A stretch of 64,000 nucleotides of DNA from Pyricularia pennisetigena (Eukaryota > Ascomycota > Sordariomycetes > Magnaporthales > Pyriculariaceae), in the NCBI RefSeq assembly GCF_004337985.1, contig NW_021940920.1:604549-668548 (forward strand). Direction: 5' to 3'. The notes beneath the pieces were generated by a model, which was given only the letters and a program-made list of their open reading frames with translations, was not told where the DNA came from and ran no database searches. Shown piece by piece: positions 45,854-58,281 of this stretch. Both the position numbers and the translations under genes were made by a program. Within the stretch, counting starts at the first letter, position 1, and the number at the start of each line of letters is the position of its first letter.

Positions 45854-48800
45854 CAAGCGGCGGAGTCGATGAGCTACTCCACTGTTGCTGTTGCTGCTGA
45901 GGTGGCGTGTGTTGAGGGCTTTGGAAAGCTGGATGACCGACATACTGGTTAGGAGACGAGCCATGAGAGACAAGGTACGGCGAGCCACTGTGCTGCAACA
46001 TTCTGCCTTCGCTGCGAACAGTCGCGTATCCAGCAGGGATCCCAACGGGTGCGTAAATGGGCTCATTGTTTTGCGGCTGGCTCGCGGAGCCCTGCTTGTG
46101 CTGATTGGAAGAAGCGTCTTGTTGCGCCTGCACCAATTTACGATTGGACTTGAACAGCGGCTCAGGTACAGCTCCAGGAGAGTAGAATGGAGCCCCCGGT
46201 AGTGGTGGTGACTGGGCAAAGCCAGCAGCAGTGTTGGGGATACCAGAAATCTGGGCCTGCGAGGTCGGGACGCCTGGCTGCAGCTGCGAGTGTTGACCCA
46301 TACGCATGCCACCCTGAGCTTGGGCGTCCTCTGGGACCTGTAATTGTTCTTGCTGCTGACCTTGAGCTGTAGGTTGCTGGTTCATCTGGTTTTGGTTGGC
46401 AGGAGCGCCAACAGGAGGAGACTGTTGAGCACCTTGCGACGACGGCTGCTGCTGGTGCTGAGCCGCGCTGTTCAGGCCGTTGATGGGCTGTCCGTACATG
46501 GTCGGTGGGCCTTTATCGCCATACTGGGGGCCACCAGGCGGCGGCCCAAGCCTCACCGGCTGTGCCTCGGCAGGTACCGGCTCCTCGTGCTTCAATGACT
46601 TCATGTTGAATAACCCTAGGCCGCTCTTCTTCTTCTCCGTCTTTTTATCTGCCTTCTTGTCGACTTTTTGTTCCTGCCGCTGCTGGGGCCCACCCGAGCC
46701 CACGTTGGCAAGAGGCGCAGCGAGCTTGTTGAAGAATCTCGATGCGCTGCTCTGATGCTCCGTCGGTGCACCCGAGGTATTTGAAGGCCGGCGCCCTCCC
46801 TGGGCCGGTGCCTGGTTGTTGTAGGTCTGCCATGGTATCGCCGGTGATTCTTCTGGCAAGGCCTGGGGCTTCTGTTGTTGGCCCTGCATTCCCTCAGACG
46901 GACCTTGGCCCAAGTTGAGTTGACCCATTTGGCTTACAAGACCAGGGCTGGTATGGGGAGACGTAGAAGGGTTTTGTGCCTGGTCGGCGAGTCCCGGACT
47001 AGGAAGCGGCGATGTCGTCGTCCTCGCCGGAGCCTGCGAGCTTTGTGTCCCGGGTACAGCAGTCGTTCCAGGCGGCATAGAAACGCCTGCTGGCTGGAAA
47101 GCAGGACTTCCGTGCTGTCCCAGCGACGCAGACGGCGTAGAGACACGCCTGACATGCGGCGAGGCATGGGGAACCAGCTGGGGACTGTGCTGTGCTGAGG
47201 ATACCGACGATCGACGACGGTCGTGCTTAGACCTAGGCGGTGTTCCCGCGCGCTCCGTGCTTCCAAGGTTGTTTTGACTCTGGCCGAGCGGTGGCGATCC
47301 CAGGGGCTTGTGTTCCGGGTGCTGGGATGCGGCCACATTTGCAAAGGGTTGATTCAGTCCTGCCGATTGGTCAACTGAGCCTCCGGGAGGCAGCATCTGG
47401 GATGGTAGCGTGCGATGATCAGGCGACTGACCACGAATTAGAATCTGCTGGGCAGGCTGGAACTGCTGTTGTAATTGAGCGTTGCCTGCCAGCGAGCCAG
47501 GTGCAGCTTGACCCTGAGCACCGGACGCCAGCCACTGCGAACCGTTAGCCCCGGCCATGGGAGGAGAATGGGCCGGGGTCACGTTGGCGGATGCCTGCTG
47601 GTTTTGATTAGGCTGTGGCGAGCCATTACTACCAAGCGGCCAGTGAGTAGTAGTCTGCCCTGGTGGGCCTTGCGGAACCGGGGGTGAAGAGCCCGGGACT
47701 CCTGTTTGAGCCTGTTGCTGCGGTTGTAGTGTGGGAACCAGGGTCATAGACGGTGGCTGACCAGGCATGCCGGGACGTGGCCGCATCTGTATCTCCATGC
47801 CCGGAGGTATAGGCATCATTACCAATCGACCGTCCGGGCCAGGGACTAGGACCATGCGCTGGGTGTGCTGCGGTTGCGGTGCCCCGGGAGGGCCAGGTTG
47901 CACCACCATAGGGGGCTGCCCCGGCTGTTGCTGAATCAGGAATGGCTGGCCTGGGACCGGCATGCCACGGCCAAGCTGGATGGGAACTGGTTGGCCTGGC
48001 TGAGGCCCGTTGGGGGGAGCCGAACCACCCATACCTGTCTGACTGAGAGGAGTCATCTGACTTTGATCAGCCTGCGACTTTGATTCCTTGCCTTTGCCAG
48101 CCTTGATGCCAAATAGACCGCTCAGGAAAGCCGAGGTGCTAGAAACTCTCTTGGCACTACGCTCGGATTCTGCGATGGATGGCGCGCCTGTTTTTGTTCT
48201 AGGAGGCGGCCCAAGGTTCATGGACTCAACATCCGAGGACTGCTGCGCTGGCATGTTGGATGCAGATGTGAAAGGTCTCGAGTTCGCGGTGTCGCTGCGT
48301 TTTCTGGTCGCAGGCCCCTGTGTCCCAATCAGTGCGGGATGTGCACTGAGGCCAATACGGGGTTGGGCGCCAGGTTGCTGGTCAGCCTTCGCAGACTCTT
48401 GCTTGTTAGACAGTCCAGTCAGGGCAGCTGCCCCTGGGGGTGGCTGGCCGGGCGGCCCGGAGCCGAGAGCCGTCATGTTGGACTGCTGTTGACCACTGCT
48501 CAATGGTGCGCCGGCAGTCACAGGACGCAAGCCTTGTCCAAATTGGTTCTGGTTCCCGGACTGTTCCTCCATGACTGGGTTGAGGCCATGCGACGAGCTG
48601 GGAGGCTGCTGCTGTGGCTGCCTTGGAGGTTTGGAATCCGTGATAGTGTTGAGGAGGCCAGACAGTTTGTTTGATAGGCTTTGCTTCTGGCTGGGCTGTG
48701 GAGCACCTCCCTGAGAAGCTGCAGCTGCCATTCCGTTGGGGCGTGCATCTGACATCGATGGCCTCCCAGGGACGGCAGCATTTGGTCCTCCAGGCTGCTG

Positions 48801-49242
48801 CGGGCCCGTCTGCGGTGCTTGCGCCGACTGCAGGCCGTTGCCATTGCGCCCAAACGTTGTTGACTTCACGGGTGAGGACACGAGTTGCTCCCCCGGAGCT
48901 TCTCCATCAGCCTCGATCTGCTCTCCAGCTTTCTTGTCGCCCCGCAATGCCAGCCACGAGCCACGGTTCTTCTTCTTACCGGGCATTCCGTCGTAGCTAG
49001 GAGCAAGGGATACGTTATCCGGATTCCTCCTATTCTGGTCTACGCTCAGCCGTCCTGCGGAGGGAGTATTGCCAGGCGCTGCATTCGCCGACATCGTCAT
49101 TGCCTTTTCATGGTTGAATCTGCTTCGAAGCTTTCCCAATAAGCTCCCGTTTGACTCCACCGACTCGTTCGTCTGCGTCCGCGTGATGCCATTGGGGTCG
49201 AATATCGGTTTTGGAGGCTCAAGTGGGGACATCTCATCGAAG

Positions 49243-49273
<31 letters not shown>

Positions 49274-51428
49274 TGACACCCAGTCCCGCGGCCGGGTGGC
49301 CAGTCTGGATTTTGTTTGCTTTCCTTCCTGGAGTGCCCATAGAGCCAGCCGGAGAGTCCTTTTCGTCGTCACGACGATATTCTGGAGAGCTTGGTGGTGA
49401 CGAAGATACCCTACTCGATGCGCCCGTCTCCTTGTCGAGGGCATACTGGTCACCCATGTTGAGCTGAGATTGGCGGGGGCGCACGGCTCGCAGCGGCTCC
49501 ATCGGTTTTGTTTCTTGGAGCGTCCACCCGGACCCTGCTGTGGGAGGCGTATGCAAGTGTTTTCCATTGCCGGCGGGAATCGGTGGGCTAAATCCCGTCT
49601 GGTTCCGGACGGGCGGAGATGTATGCTTGTTTGCATTGTAGTCGTTGACATTCGTACTCTCAGCGGTAACCTTCTGGGTATGGGGTTGGGGAGCGGGCTG
49701 AGATTTGGGTTGCTGTTGTAGAAGTCTGCCAAAAGACTTGCCGGGTTGCGCCTTCGCTTCGACAGGGCTGTCCACCTGCCACCCATGCTCTACATACCGT
49801 CCTGGTTGGCCGACGGGCGACTTGACCTCAAAGTTACCGGAAGGAGCGACAGGTGTAAACGGGAAAACGGGCTTGCTCATGTGGATGGGCGTCTGTGTAT
49901 AACTAAGTTGTGTGCTAGTACCGGGCTCAGGGTCCTGAGGGATCGGCGGGATGGGTATTTGCGAGAACAGCTCCTGATCCGACCGGGCACCGGGGTCAGG
50001 GCTGGGATCGGGGCTGCCACCAGCAATACCCTTGAAATCGTCGGATGATTTACTGAGCGACTTGCTAAATGTGGAAGTGCGACGAATCAGGGGCAACCCT
50101 ACAAACGACGATTGACGACCGACATTTTCAGGGGACTCTTGCTGATATGCTTGTTGTGGTTGAAGTTGAAACTGTTGATTCTGGTATTGATGGAGATTTT
50201 GCTGTGGCGGCTGTTGTTGTTGCTGTTGCTGCTGTTGCTGCTGCTGCTGCTGCATTTGCAGCTGTTGGAGCTGATATTGTTGCTGAAGAAATTGCTGCTG
50301 AAGCATCTGCTGTTGCTGGGGAGTAAGCTGAACAAACTGGCCCTGCGCCTGAGGGAGGAACTGTTGCGGCTGGCCATATTGCTGATGATTCTGTTGTCGT
50401 TGTTGTTGCTGGTTTTGCTGCGGTAGAAAATATTGCTGCTGCTGACCCTGCTGCTGATGCTGCTGGTCTTGCTGACCCTGTTGCTTGTGACCAAAAATCA
50501 TCGCGTTGGCCGACCCGCGCCGGGGCGTAACAATGCGCACTTGGCCCTTTGCTGGTGTGAGCTCTATGGATTGAGGCGTAACCAGAGTGAAGTGGTCGTC
50601 TCCGTCTTCGTCCCAGGTCGCGTCGGCAAAGTCAATTGTTGCCTCTTGACCATCACCCTCGCTCCGCTCCGGCTCCTCCTCGGGCCTGTCGCGGCCGTTG
50701 GGTGCCACGGCTGCGGCCCCCTCCAATACAAGGCCGTTTTCACGGGCGTCTTTGCCCAAAGGCTCCAGCCTAGCGCCCGTGATGTCAGGCGACAACGGCG
50801 CAAAGTCCGGTTTGTTGTTTTGCTCGCCTGCGTTGCGCGCAGGGGCCAGGGCGACGTTTAAGCTGGTCGATCTGGAGTCAAGTCTTGTGCGGGTTGCGCC
50901 AGGGTGGTTTCCGTCGCAATTTAGTCTGGCGAGATGCGCGTGCGGTGACAGTTGGAGATCTGGAGAAGAATTACCGGTAGCGCTGGAATCCAACGACGGC
51001 GGCAACTGTACGGGAACTAGTTCAGACGAGCAAGACCAGCCGGGCGCTGTCGTATATCTGTTGGTGTCAAATTGGTCTTGTTTAACAATGACGCCGCCGT
51101 CCGCCGTGGTGTCGTTGGTGGTTGCTTCTTGAGGCGGCGCAGCCAACGGGCGCAGCCGATGATGGAGTTGAGACAGCGACGTCGAGTCGTTTGCTCCCTT
51201 CCGCTGTGGGGATGGTGTCGATTGGGGCCCTTGTGCTGGAGATGTGACGACCGTGCTCCTAGCCCAGGCTGCAGCTGCAGCTGTATGTGGGCTGGTGGGC
51301 TGAGGTGGTGAATTAGACAATTGCGACGAGATGGGGGAGCTTGACAAGATACGGTCCAGCTTGTCGCGATCTTCAAGCCCTGTACTACTCAAACAGCTGC
51401 CAACATCCAAAAGCTCAGGCTTGGACAT
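43986..51428 (-). CDS. Very large Gln/Pro/Ser-rich disordered protein, 2480 residues
   Basis: Not recognised. A single open frame of 7.4 kb; the real start is ATG 51428 (MSKPELLDVGS), the longer frame upstream begins with TTG. Almost the whole protein is low complexity: polyglutamine runs, Pro/Gln/Gly-rich linkers, repeated SPPPHVVYSPP units near the C-terminus, and many Ser/Thr-Pro sites. Short ordered-looking islands remain: LGRKATIRATSAEQYEEAKRK and RDLEEKIPVFIQEDPPPI before the end, and the terminal aromatic-acidic block SYPGQEWNPYGDGFETWED. N-terminal part contains an acidic segment ATWDEDGDDHFTLVTPQSIE. The length, composition and conserved C-terminal island suggest a scaffold or prion-like regulator rather than an enzyme. 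No membrane helix. An undetected intron in so repetitive a frame cannot be ruled out. It lies tandem to the disordered protein ending at 52985. Confidence 0.75.
44466..44570 (-). repeat. Tandem 16-residue coding repeat
   Basis: Within the large disordered gene, a 48-base unit encoding SQAASPPPHVVYSPP plus one residue is repeated twice and begins a third diverged copy (SQSASPP). Confidence 0.8.
50211..50252 (-). repeat. Polyglutamine tract in the large disordered gene
   Basis: About 14 consecutive Gln codons, mostly CAG with CAA interspersed. Comparable but shorter tracts lie at 45813-45852 and 49243-49272; all three are in frame. Confidence 0.85.
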
Positions 51429-52984
51429 GACAACAAATACAGGCAAGCTTATGGACAAAAAAGATGAAAAATAAAACCGTCAGCCGACAAAGGGACCCCG
51501 ACCCCCCAAGCTCGACTGCAAGCACCACACAGCAGGAGCGGACGCGGGATCCGGGGGGGGCTGCTCGCGAGTGGATCGATATCTTTTGGGGGCAGGGGGT
51601 GGTCAGGCTGACAAGCTCCAGTTTCTGTCGGCTGTGGCTGCGTGGTCCAGGACGATCCACCCACTTACAGAATGGCATTCCCCCAAGTGGATGCGGGTTT
51701 TCAACTACGGCCCGCCGTTGTGATGGTGATGTTCGCCGTCGGGACCAATGATGGGCGTGCATGGGCTTGTTGAGGTGGGTCGCTGGCGAGATGACTGCTC
51801 GCTCAGCGACAAGTTAACAAGCCGGCCCACGAGTTTCTGATCAATTTCCCCTCCCCAAGGCGAAAGAGGGCCAAAATTAGTTACTCCGTCGCCAGGATTC
51901 CCAGTGTTGGTAAGGATAATCGCTGGAGCCACCGGGTGCTGCCTAGGAATAACTGGATCGTCAATTGTTCGTATAGATAGATCCAGGCATATGGCGCAGC
52001 CCTAGCTAGGTTGTTTTTCCCTCCTTCTGTAGACGTTCCCTTGTCTGCTAGTATCGTGGCTGATTTCCTCAGTGGAGATGTGACCCTTGTTACATCAGGC
52101 CTTGGTAAAATACAATAGCCGATAGACTGCAGAAATGTGCTCGGCGAATCCACCATGGTAACACAAAGGCATGCTTTGTACGGTAGGCAACCAAATGTTC
52201 AATGTGGCGAGTGAGCTCGCCCCAATATTATTGCAGGAACTCTTCAATGAGTCAGCCGACTGCTGGTCAGAGCATGTTCAATGAGGTGAGCTACTTCTTC
52301 ATTTAAATAAGTAGGCATTCTGCAAGGGAATGTTGAGAGACGGGTTAGCACAAGCGTTGAAGTGGTTTTTAGGCACCGGTAACGACTGGGTGCAGACAAC
52401 ACAAGCGGCCCACCAGAAGTTAGCTTCCTAAGCTTCCTTCCGTCTTACGGCCCATGTACACCCTCACCCAGCCTGACCTCTGCGCTCGCTGAGGTGGTTG
52501 GCAGACGATGACTTGCCGCGTTACATCGCCTACCCTCCCGTGCAGAGTCTCTAGCCGTCGTTGACTAAGGCCACCAATAATGACGTGCCCTGTACACCAG
52601 TTCATATGAGGGGGGGGCCAAAAATCAGGTCTTACATCAAAAGGCATGTCTCGTAAGACGTCGTTGTCGCGGCTATGCCCGTCTCCAGGTCTAGAACCGA
52701 AGCATAAATTAAGACTCAAATGCAGGTTTCGCTCGAGGGCATTTGCTGGTGCTTGTACAACGGGAAAAAAAAAAAGAAGAAGAAATAAACAAATCGCTTT
52801 CCATTCCGTTTCCATTTCCGCACCAAAACCCTAACCTCATCAAACAATGTAGCAAAGTATGAACGGAATAGTTAGGTAGACAAATAGAACAAGAAAAGAG
52901 ATCAAAGGTATGCTGAACATGAGCCGCCAGACGACCATATCAGACAAGAATACGTCCGCAAGAAATGATTCATGGACCCAAAAC
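51429..52984. other. Intergenic region between the two disordered-protein genes
   Basis: Upstream region of the 2480-residue gene and 3' flank of the 1101-residue gene. No supportable gene. Confidence 0.5.
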
Positions 52985-55900
52985 TTATTTCCATTCTTCC
53001 CGAGCAGTCTGGAATTTGCTCTTTCCCTTGCTGAACAGTCCTTTGCCGGCCTTGCCGGCTGACTTCAAAAACTCCTTACCCTTGGCACCCACCTGGCCAC
53101 CGGAATGCCTGAACTCACTCGTGAGCTGCGAGAGATTCGGCGTACCGCTAAGAGGACGGCTAGTAGTTTCACCTCCACCTGAGGTTGCCAAATTCGTGTT
53201 GCTTGCATTTACGTACTGCTGGTAGTATGGTTGCGGTTGTGTCAAGTGCGCTGCTGTTCCTCCTGCTCGCTGGGTTTCACCTTGACCAGCCGCAAAGTTG
53301 TTCACGTCTTCTTTGAGTGAGGATGAAGCATTGGCGTGCTCCGGACCAGCAGTCATGGAATCAATCCATGGTGCAAGGCCAGAGTCGAGCTTGGCAAAGA
53401 CGTTGCGTGTTTCTATCATACGTTCAACGCGTTCCTCCGAGGTCGGCAGTGCCATTATCTCCCTGAACGTCCAAATCTTGACTCTTGGAGACTCGGGTGT
53501 CTGAGATTGTAAAGGGATACTTGCCAAGCCTGGTGCGATGTTGATCGGTGTGGTTGGCTGCTGTTCATCACGAGAATCATCCGTTGTCGCCGTTGGGGAT
53601 AAGGCTGGGTGCTCCGCCTCCACTGGGCTAGTCGAGGTTGTGATGAACTCCTTCTCCTCGGCCAGCGTTTTCTTATTTTGCTCTTGTGCCACTGATGCGT
53701 CTCGGTTGTCCGAGAGGGCCGAAATAGGAGATGGTAACTCAAAGGGAGCCGTCTGGCTTTCAGGGGCAAGCATGCTCGACTCAGAGATCTGGCGTTCCAA
53801 GTTCGGAGAACCTGATGAAATTGGGCTAATCGCAGAGTTATCCCGGGCAGGGGAGATAGGAGACGACACTGGCGCGTTGTCGGATTGATTAGGAGGAATG
53901 ATCTTCAGGCTCTTGGGCTCAGGCTCTGGGTTGGCCTGGGGCTCCGTTGGGATTACCAAGGCTGGGAGGTCTGGGTTGGACGGAGAGTTGACCTGCTCTT
54001 GGTCAGCCTCCCAAGAAAACCGTTGACGCAATTTAGTGGGAGCGTCCACTGAGGATTGTTTCTTATGTGTGTTCAAAGGCTTGGGGCTCATGGATCCGTC
54101 CGGAACGTCATCGTCCAGGTTGGGAGTCGCTGGCAGCACCTTGCCCTTGAGTGGAGAGTTTGGCCGGCTGTCGAGTTTCTTCTGTGGAACGGGCTCTTCC
54201 TCTTCGGCCGCCTTCTCATCGAACGAACCATAATAGTCGTACACATCCCCGAGGTAAGCGCTTTCCCGTGGCACCGAATCGCCGGGAGGCTTGCCGGTAG
54301 ACAAAGTGTCGCTGGCTGCGACCTGAGGGCTCAAGGACTTGATGATCTCGTCTGTGAGCTTGTCGCTCTCCTTCACGGCGGCGGCCGTGTCCATTGTGCC
54401 AGTTCTTGCAACGGGTTCGATCTGTGACGACGGAACGGGTTTTCTCTGTGACACTTTTCTCGCCAGCTCCGCCGAGGCCCGTTTGTCGACTGCCAGTCCC
54501 AATCCGAGAGATTGGTTGTTGGCATTTGTGTTTATGTCGTTGGTTCCTGGTGTGGGGCTCGAGCTGTTTGACAGTGCGGGAGACACGCGGCCAATCGTGC
54601 CTTCCTCTTTGTGTGATTTCGGCACGTCCATGTTGCCAACGTCTTTCTCCGATGCTTGCGCGTGCTGCGGCTCTGCTTCATTTTGCCGTTCCTTCTTTGT
54701 CTCGCTCAGTTCTCCCAGCTTGGAAATCCCCTCTGTGGTGGCTTTGAGACCAACCGGCGGCTGAGCAGACACTTCATGCTCTTTAGCAATCACTGGAACT
54801 GGCGGCTTATCCTCATCTTTGGCAGAAGTGCTGAGGAAGTCGAACCCAAATGATGACATTCTTGCAAAGTCGGGCAGCTTTGGGCTGCTGGAGTAGCGTC
54901 TCAATTCGTTTTCCCTGTCTTCATCTTGCGTGGCATCCGTCTGTGGGGTACGCTTTGCATCTTGGCCTGAGCTGCTCATCATTTCCTTGTCACCCGTGGA
55001 AACAATTGCATTTTCTTTTGCAGTGGCTGCAGCTGACGTTTGGGGCCCTTCATGCAACTTGTCCGATTTCTGCGAATGCGAAGCCAACGCTGACCCTTCA
55101 GCACTCGCAGCGCCACCGGTCGCTGTATCCGTGGGGTTAGATGCGGTTTTGACATTCTCCGTCTCATCTTTTGCATCTAGGTCTCCTGTATCAAAGTTCA
55201 ACTCCAGGAACTTTGGCCCGGACCCAGACCCACTGGCGAAGCCATCTAAGCCATATTCGCTCTTGCGCTCGGCTACAGTCGGGAGGCCAGCAGCGACGCC
55301 AGTGCCCGACGACTCAGCAGTTGCGTTTTCTTTATCAGAGCTGGATCGCACACTTTGTCCAGGTGCATCTGTTAGATTTACTGGCGGTTTTATCGCAGGA
55401 GACTCTGCCCTCTCGACGGTGCCCGGCCTGCCCGTGGCGCTGTCCACGCTAGGTCTGCTCGAATCGAGAGATTGGCGCTTCTTTTCTTTCTCCTCTTCCA
55501 TGCGGCGATAAATATCCGAGGGACGGATGAGGGTTGGCGACTTGACGCCTCCCGGAGGCGAACGTGGCCCTTGAGGAGAAGCAGAACGAGGCTCCATCCA
55601 AGGCTTGACGTGCCCAGATGCAGGTCTGGAGTCGGACGGTGAGCCAAGTCCGCCTTGCCGCCGAGGTCCGCTCGTCAAATCCAGTGGCCCATCCTTCGTA
55701 TCGAGGCTGCTCTTGCGCGCAGGGAAGTTGTTCTCAGTTGCGCGAGTACTCGGAGGGGCACCCGTCAGGCTGCTAGGGGATGCGACTGTCGGAGATGTGG
55801 TGCCCTGCCGGGAGGGAAGATTCGAGAATGGTGGAGGACTTTGGACAGCTGGTGCCGAATGAAGGACTGGCGATTGAGCAGCAGACGCCGCTGGCCCGCC

Positions 55901-56416
55901 CAGGCCGCCGGATGTGAACGAACGACGTTTATCCGACGGCAACGCCCCCGGAGAGATTCTGCCTGTAGACTGTTGTGTTTGAAGCTGCAAACTCGGCGGG
56001 CCCGACAGGTTGCGCGTTCCAGCTGAAGGGAGCGAGGAGCGCATGTCCGGAGCCGTGTCGGTCGCTTGGCTCATCTCATGGCGTCCTGTCCCCTGCCCCG
56101 GGAGGGGTGGTGCTGGCTCTTCGGGCTCATCGTCGAAGTCGTTACCCCAATCATCGCCATCGTAATTCTGCCTCGGGGCGGTCACCCATTTCTTCGTCTT
56201 TGACCTGCCGATGTTCGTCTGGTACGGGTTCGAGGCGGTTGCGACGTTTCTAAAGGTTTCCAAAGTCGGCTTTGGGTCAGCCCGGGCCGAAGACGTCGCC
56301 GACGCAAAGGTTTGGTGCAAATGCGACCCATGTTCCGGCGGGCTTTTGAGAGAGGGAGGGGGGAACTGGACTCACGTAGCATTGGGATATGGTCTCCCGG
56401 GAATGTTGTTGCTCAT
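52985..56416 (-). CDS. Large Ser/Pro/Glu-rich disordered protein, 1101 residues
   Basis: Not recognised by name. Two exons, 56416-56376 and 56249-52985, joined across a 126-base intron with GTGAGT donor, CTGAC branch site and TTTAG acceptor. The first exon gives MSNNIPGRPYPNA, leading into SNPYQTNIGRSKTKKWV and NYDGDDWGNDFDDEPEEPA, a Trp/Asp-rich conserved-looking block at about residues 20-55. The rest is disordered, with many SP motifs and KPP/PPVP peptides. Near the end, KIWTFREIMALPTSEERVERM (about 930-950) is an ordered island. The C-terminus ends in a basic amphipathic helix, KGKEFLKSAGKAGKGLFSKG, then KSKFQTAREEWK, which could bind membranes. A shorter splice (33-base intron) would add residues but is below the usual intron size. 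Probably a cytoplasmic scaffold; function unknown. Confidence 0.75.
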
Positions 56417-58281
56417 TATGACAAGGACAGCAAGAAGTGAACGGCAAAGATTTTAGGTCTACTGCTGCAACATAGTTTTCGAAACGCTCAACGTAGCATG
56501 CATGCGCGGGTTGGCGGCCCCGGGTCGAAAAAGGTGCCAGGCAATGACGACGAGTGGCGCCCACTAGGTTGGTAGCGACGTTGACAGATAGACACTAAGT
56601 GGCGGCGGGAACGGGGTAGATGGAGAATCGAAACAAAACAACTAGAACCAGACTCTAGGCTTTGTCTGTTGGTGACCGTGATGCTTGACGACAACAGAAT
56701 TGTTTTTTTTTCTCGCTACTCGACAATTCAAACCGATAAAATTGGTCTTAGTGTACGGAATTTCGGGCAGCGGCAAATTCGGAAATATCGTCACCTCGTT
56801 CCCATACCCCATCAATTCTCCAGCGACTCCGACCAATTTCATTGGGTTGTGACTAGCGTCCATTACGTGGTGGTAGGCGTGGCGCAGGGTTCCGTAGGAT
56901 GATGATCTTTCTTTAGCAATGGAGCCAAGACAACAAGCCCCCCAGCCAGAACGGCCACCTTGCTTCCGTCAACATCCAATGGTTACTGCTACTGGGGGGG
57001 AGACAGAGAGAATCATGCACCCTGGATTGCCTGGCAGGTCACTACATGCACAAAACAATGTTTTGTGCAATATTTGTTTCTACGTTGATCGTTTTCAGGC
57101 TAATTTGCCCCCAGGGTATCCTTTTTTTCTTCCCAAGTACAATGTCATGTTTGGCAATTAAGAGCGAGGTCAATGCTCGGACGATGTGTCAAAACGACCT
57201 TCGATTCTTGGCCTGTCTTTACAGTAACAGCCACTACTTGGGATGGATGCCTCCCGAATCCCTGTTCACAAGGGCCTTCTGATGGGGAGACAAATTTCGG
57301 CGATTTTTCGTGTTCATATTTTTGAGGTGTGGCAAAAGGCGGCAAGGCGGTACTTTTATGGAGGCCAATATGCTCTCCCGTGATTGTTTTACTGCGGTAC
57401 AAATCTCTTTCAATGGCAAGACGAATTTTTTTACACGTGCCAAGTCCCAGACAATGTATTTCCGGCTCGTCTGAAAACAGCGAGATTGTCATTGGAAACT
57501 TTTTGTGGTGCGAAAGCTACAAATGCCAACTGACTAGCAGGTTGCACAAATCAGCCGTAGCAAAAATCAGGATTGTCAGACACGAATAATGATAATAAAC
57601 AAACGAATAAAAAATAGGATATTGTTTGAAATAATGGTAAATTCGTAAATTTACAAGTGTTTACTGAATTACCCTGCCGATCCCGTAATGTCTTCAAAGG
57701 TGCGCATAGAAAATATAGACACAGAGTCAGTCTTGTATCTGTATAATATGAGATTGACAAGAAAGCAATATAGCTCAGTTGTTACTCGGCTTCAGTTACG
57801 AATATCCAAAGTAATACATTCGGTCAGGCTGCACTTTTAATTGTATATTTCTGTGTGATGCTATAGCAGACATGTAATTGAAACGTTTCCTCCCTTTCTC
57901 TGTTTCCTCAATGCCGGACAATTGTAAGTCGTAATTCTTGTGTCTAAACTTGGAGCGGCAGTGATTATGATGTTTTGAGACTGAAAAAACACTCGGCATA
58001 ATCCACAGTACATAGCCATGACACATGATTCAGAACCGGATTGACAGGATACGACTAATCAATCAACGTCATTATCCGACGCGATCGACTGTATTTATTA
58101 TTTATTTATCTTCGCAGTCCATAGTGCTGAACTGCGCAATATGCACGCCAACCTACAGCCGGAGACGGTTTGATTATCCGCGAACGTTGAATAGATATGC
58201 CCAAGGAAGCTTATCTACATTTTGCTGGAGAAACCTGCGTCTTCTGATGGGGTTTTCCGTAAGCCAGTCTCCTCCTATGCC
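56417..58281. other. Gene-poor interval
   Basis: Upstream region of the 1101-residue gene followed by A/T-rich DNA. No supportable gene; a short tRNA-like word near 57770 lacks the second internal promoter box. Confidence 0.45.

Noticed and set aside
44261..50426. Several Leu-rich plus-strand frames of 70-180 codons
   Set aside because: They are the complements of Gln/Pro-rich codons of the 2480-residue gene (CAG read as CTG).
52820..52840. CCCTAA-like word as telomeric repeat
   Set aside because: Only a single unit, with no tandem array.
56343..56375. 33-base intron in the 1101-residue disordered gene
   Set aside because: It keeps the frame but is shorter than usual fungal introns; a 126-base version with CTGAC branch site and TTTAG acceptor fits better.
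57765..57840. Possible tRNA: TAGCTCAGTTGTTA resembles an A box
   Set aside because: No GGTTCGANTCC-type B box and no acceptor stem of seven pairs could be found downstream.
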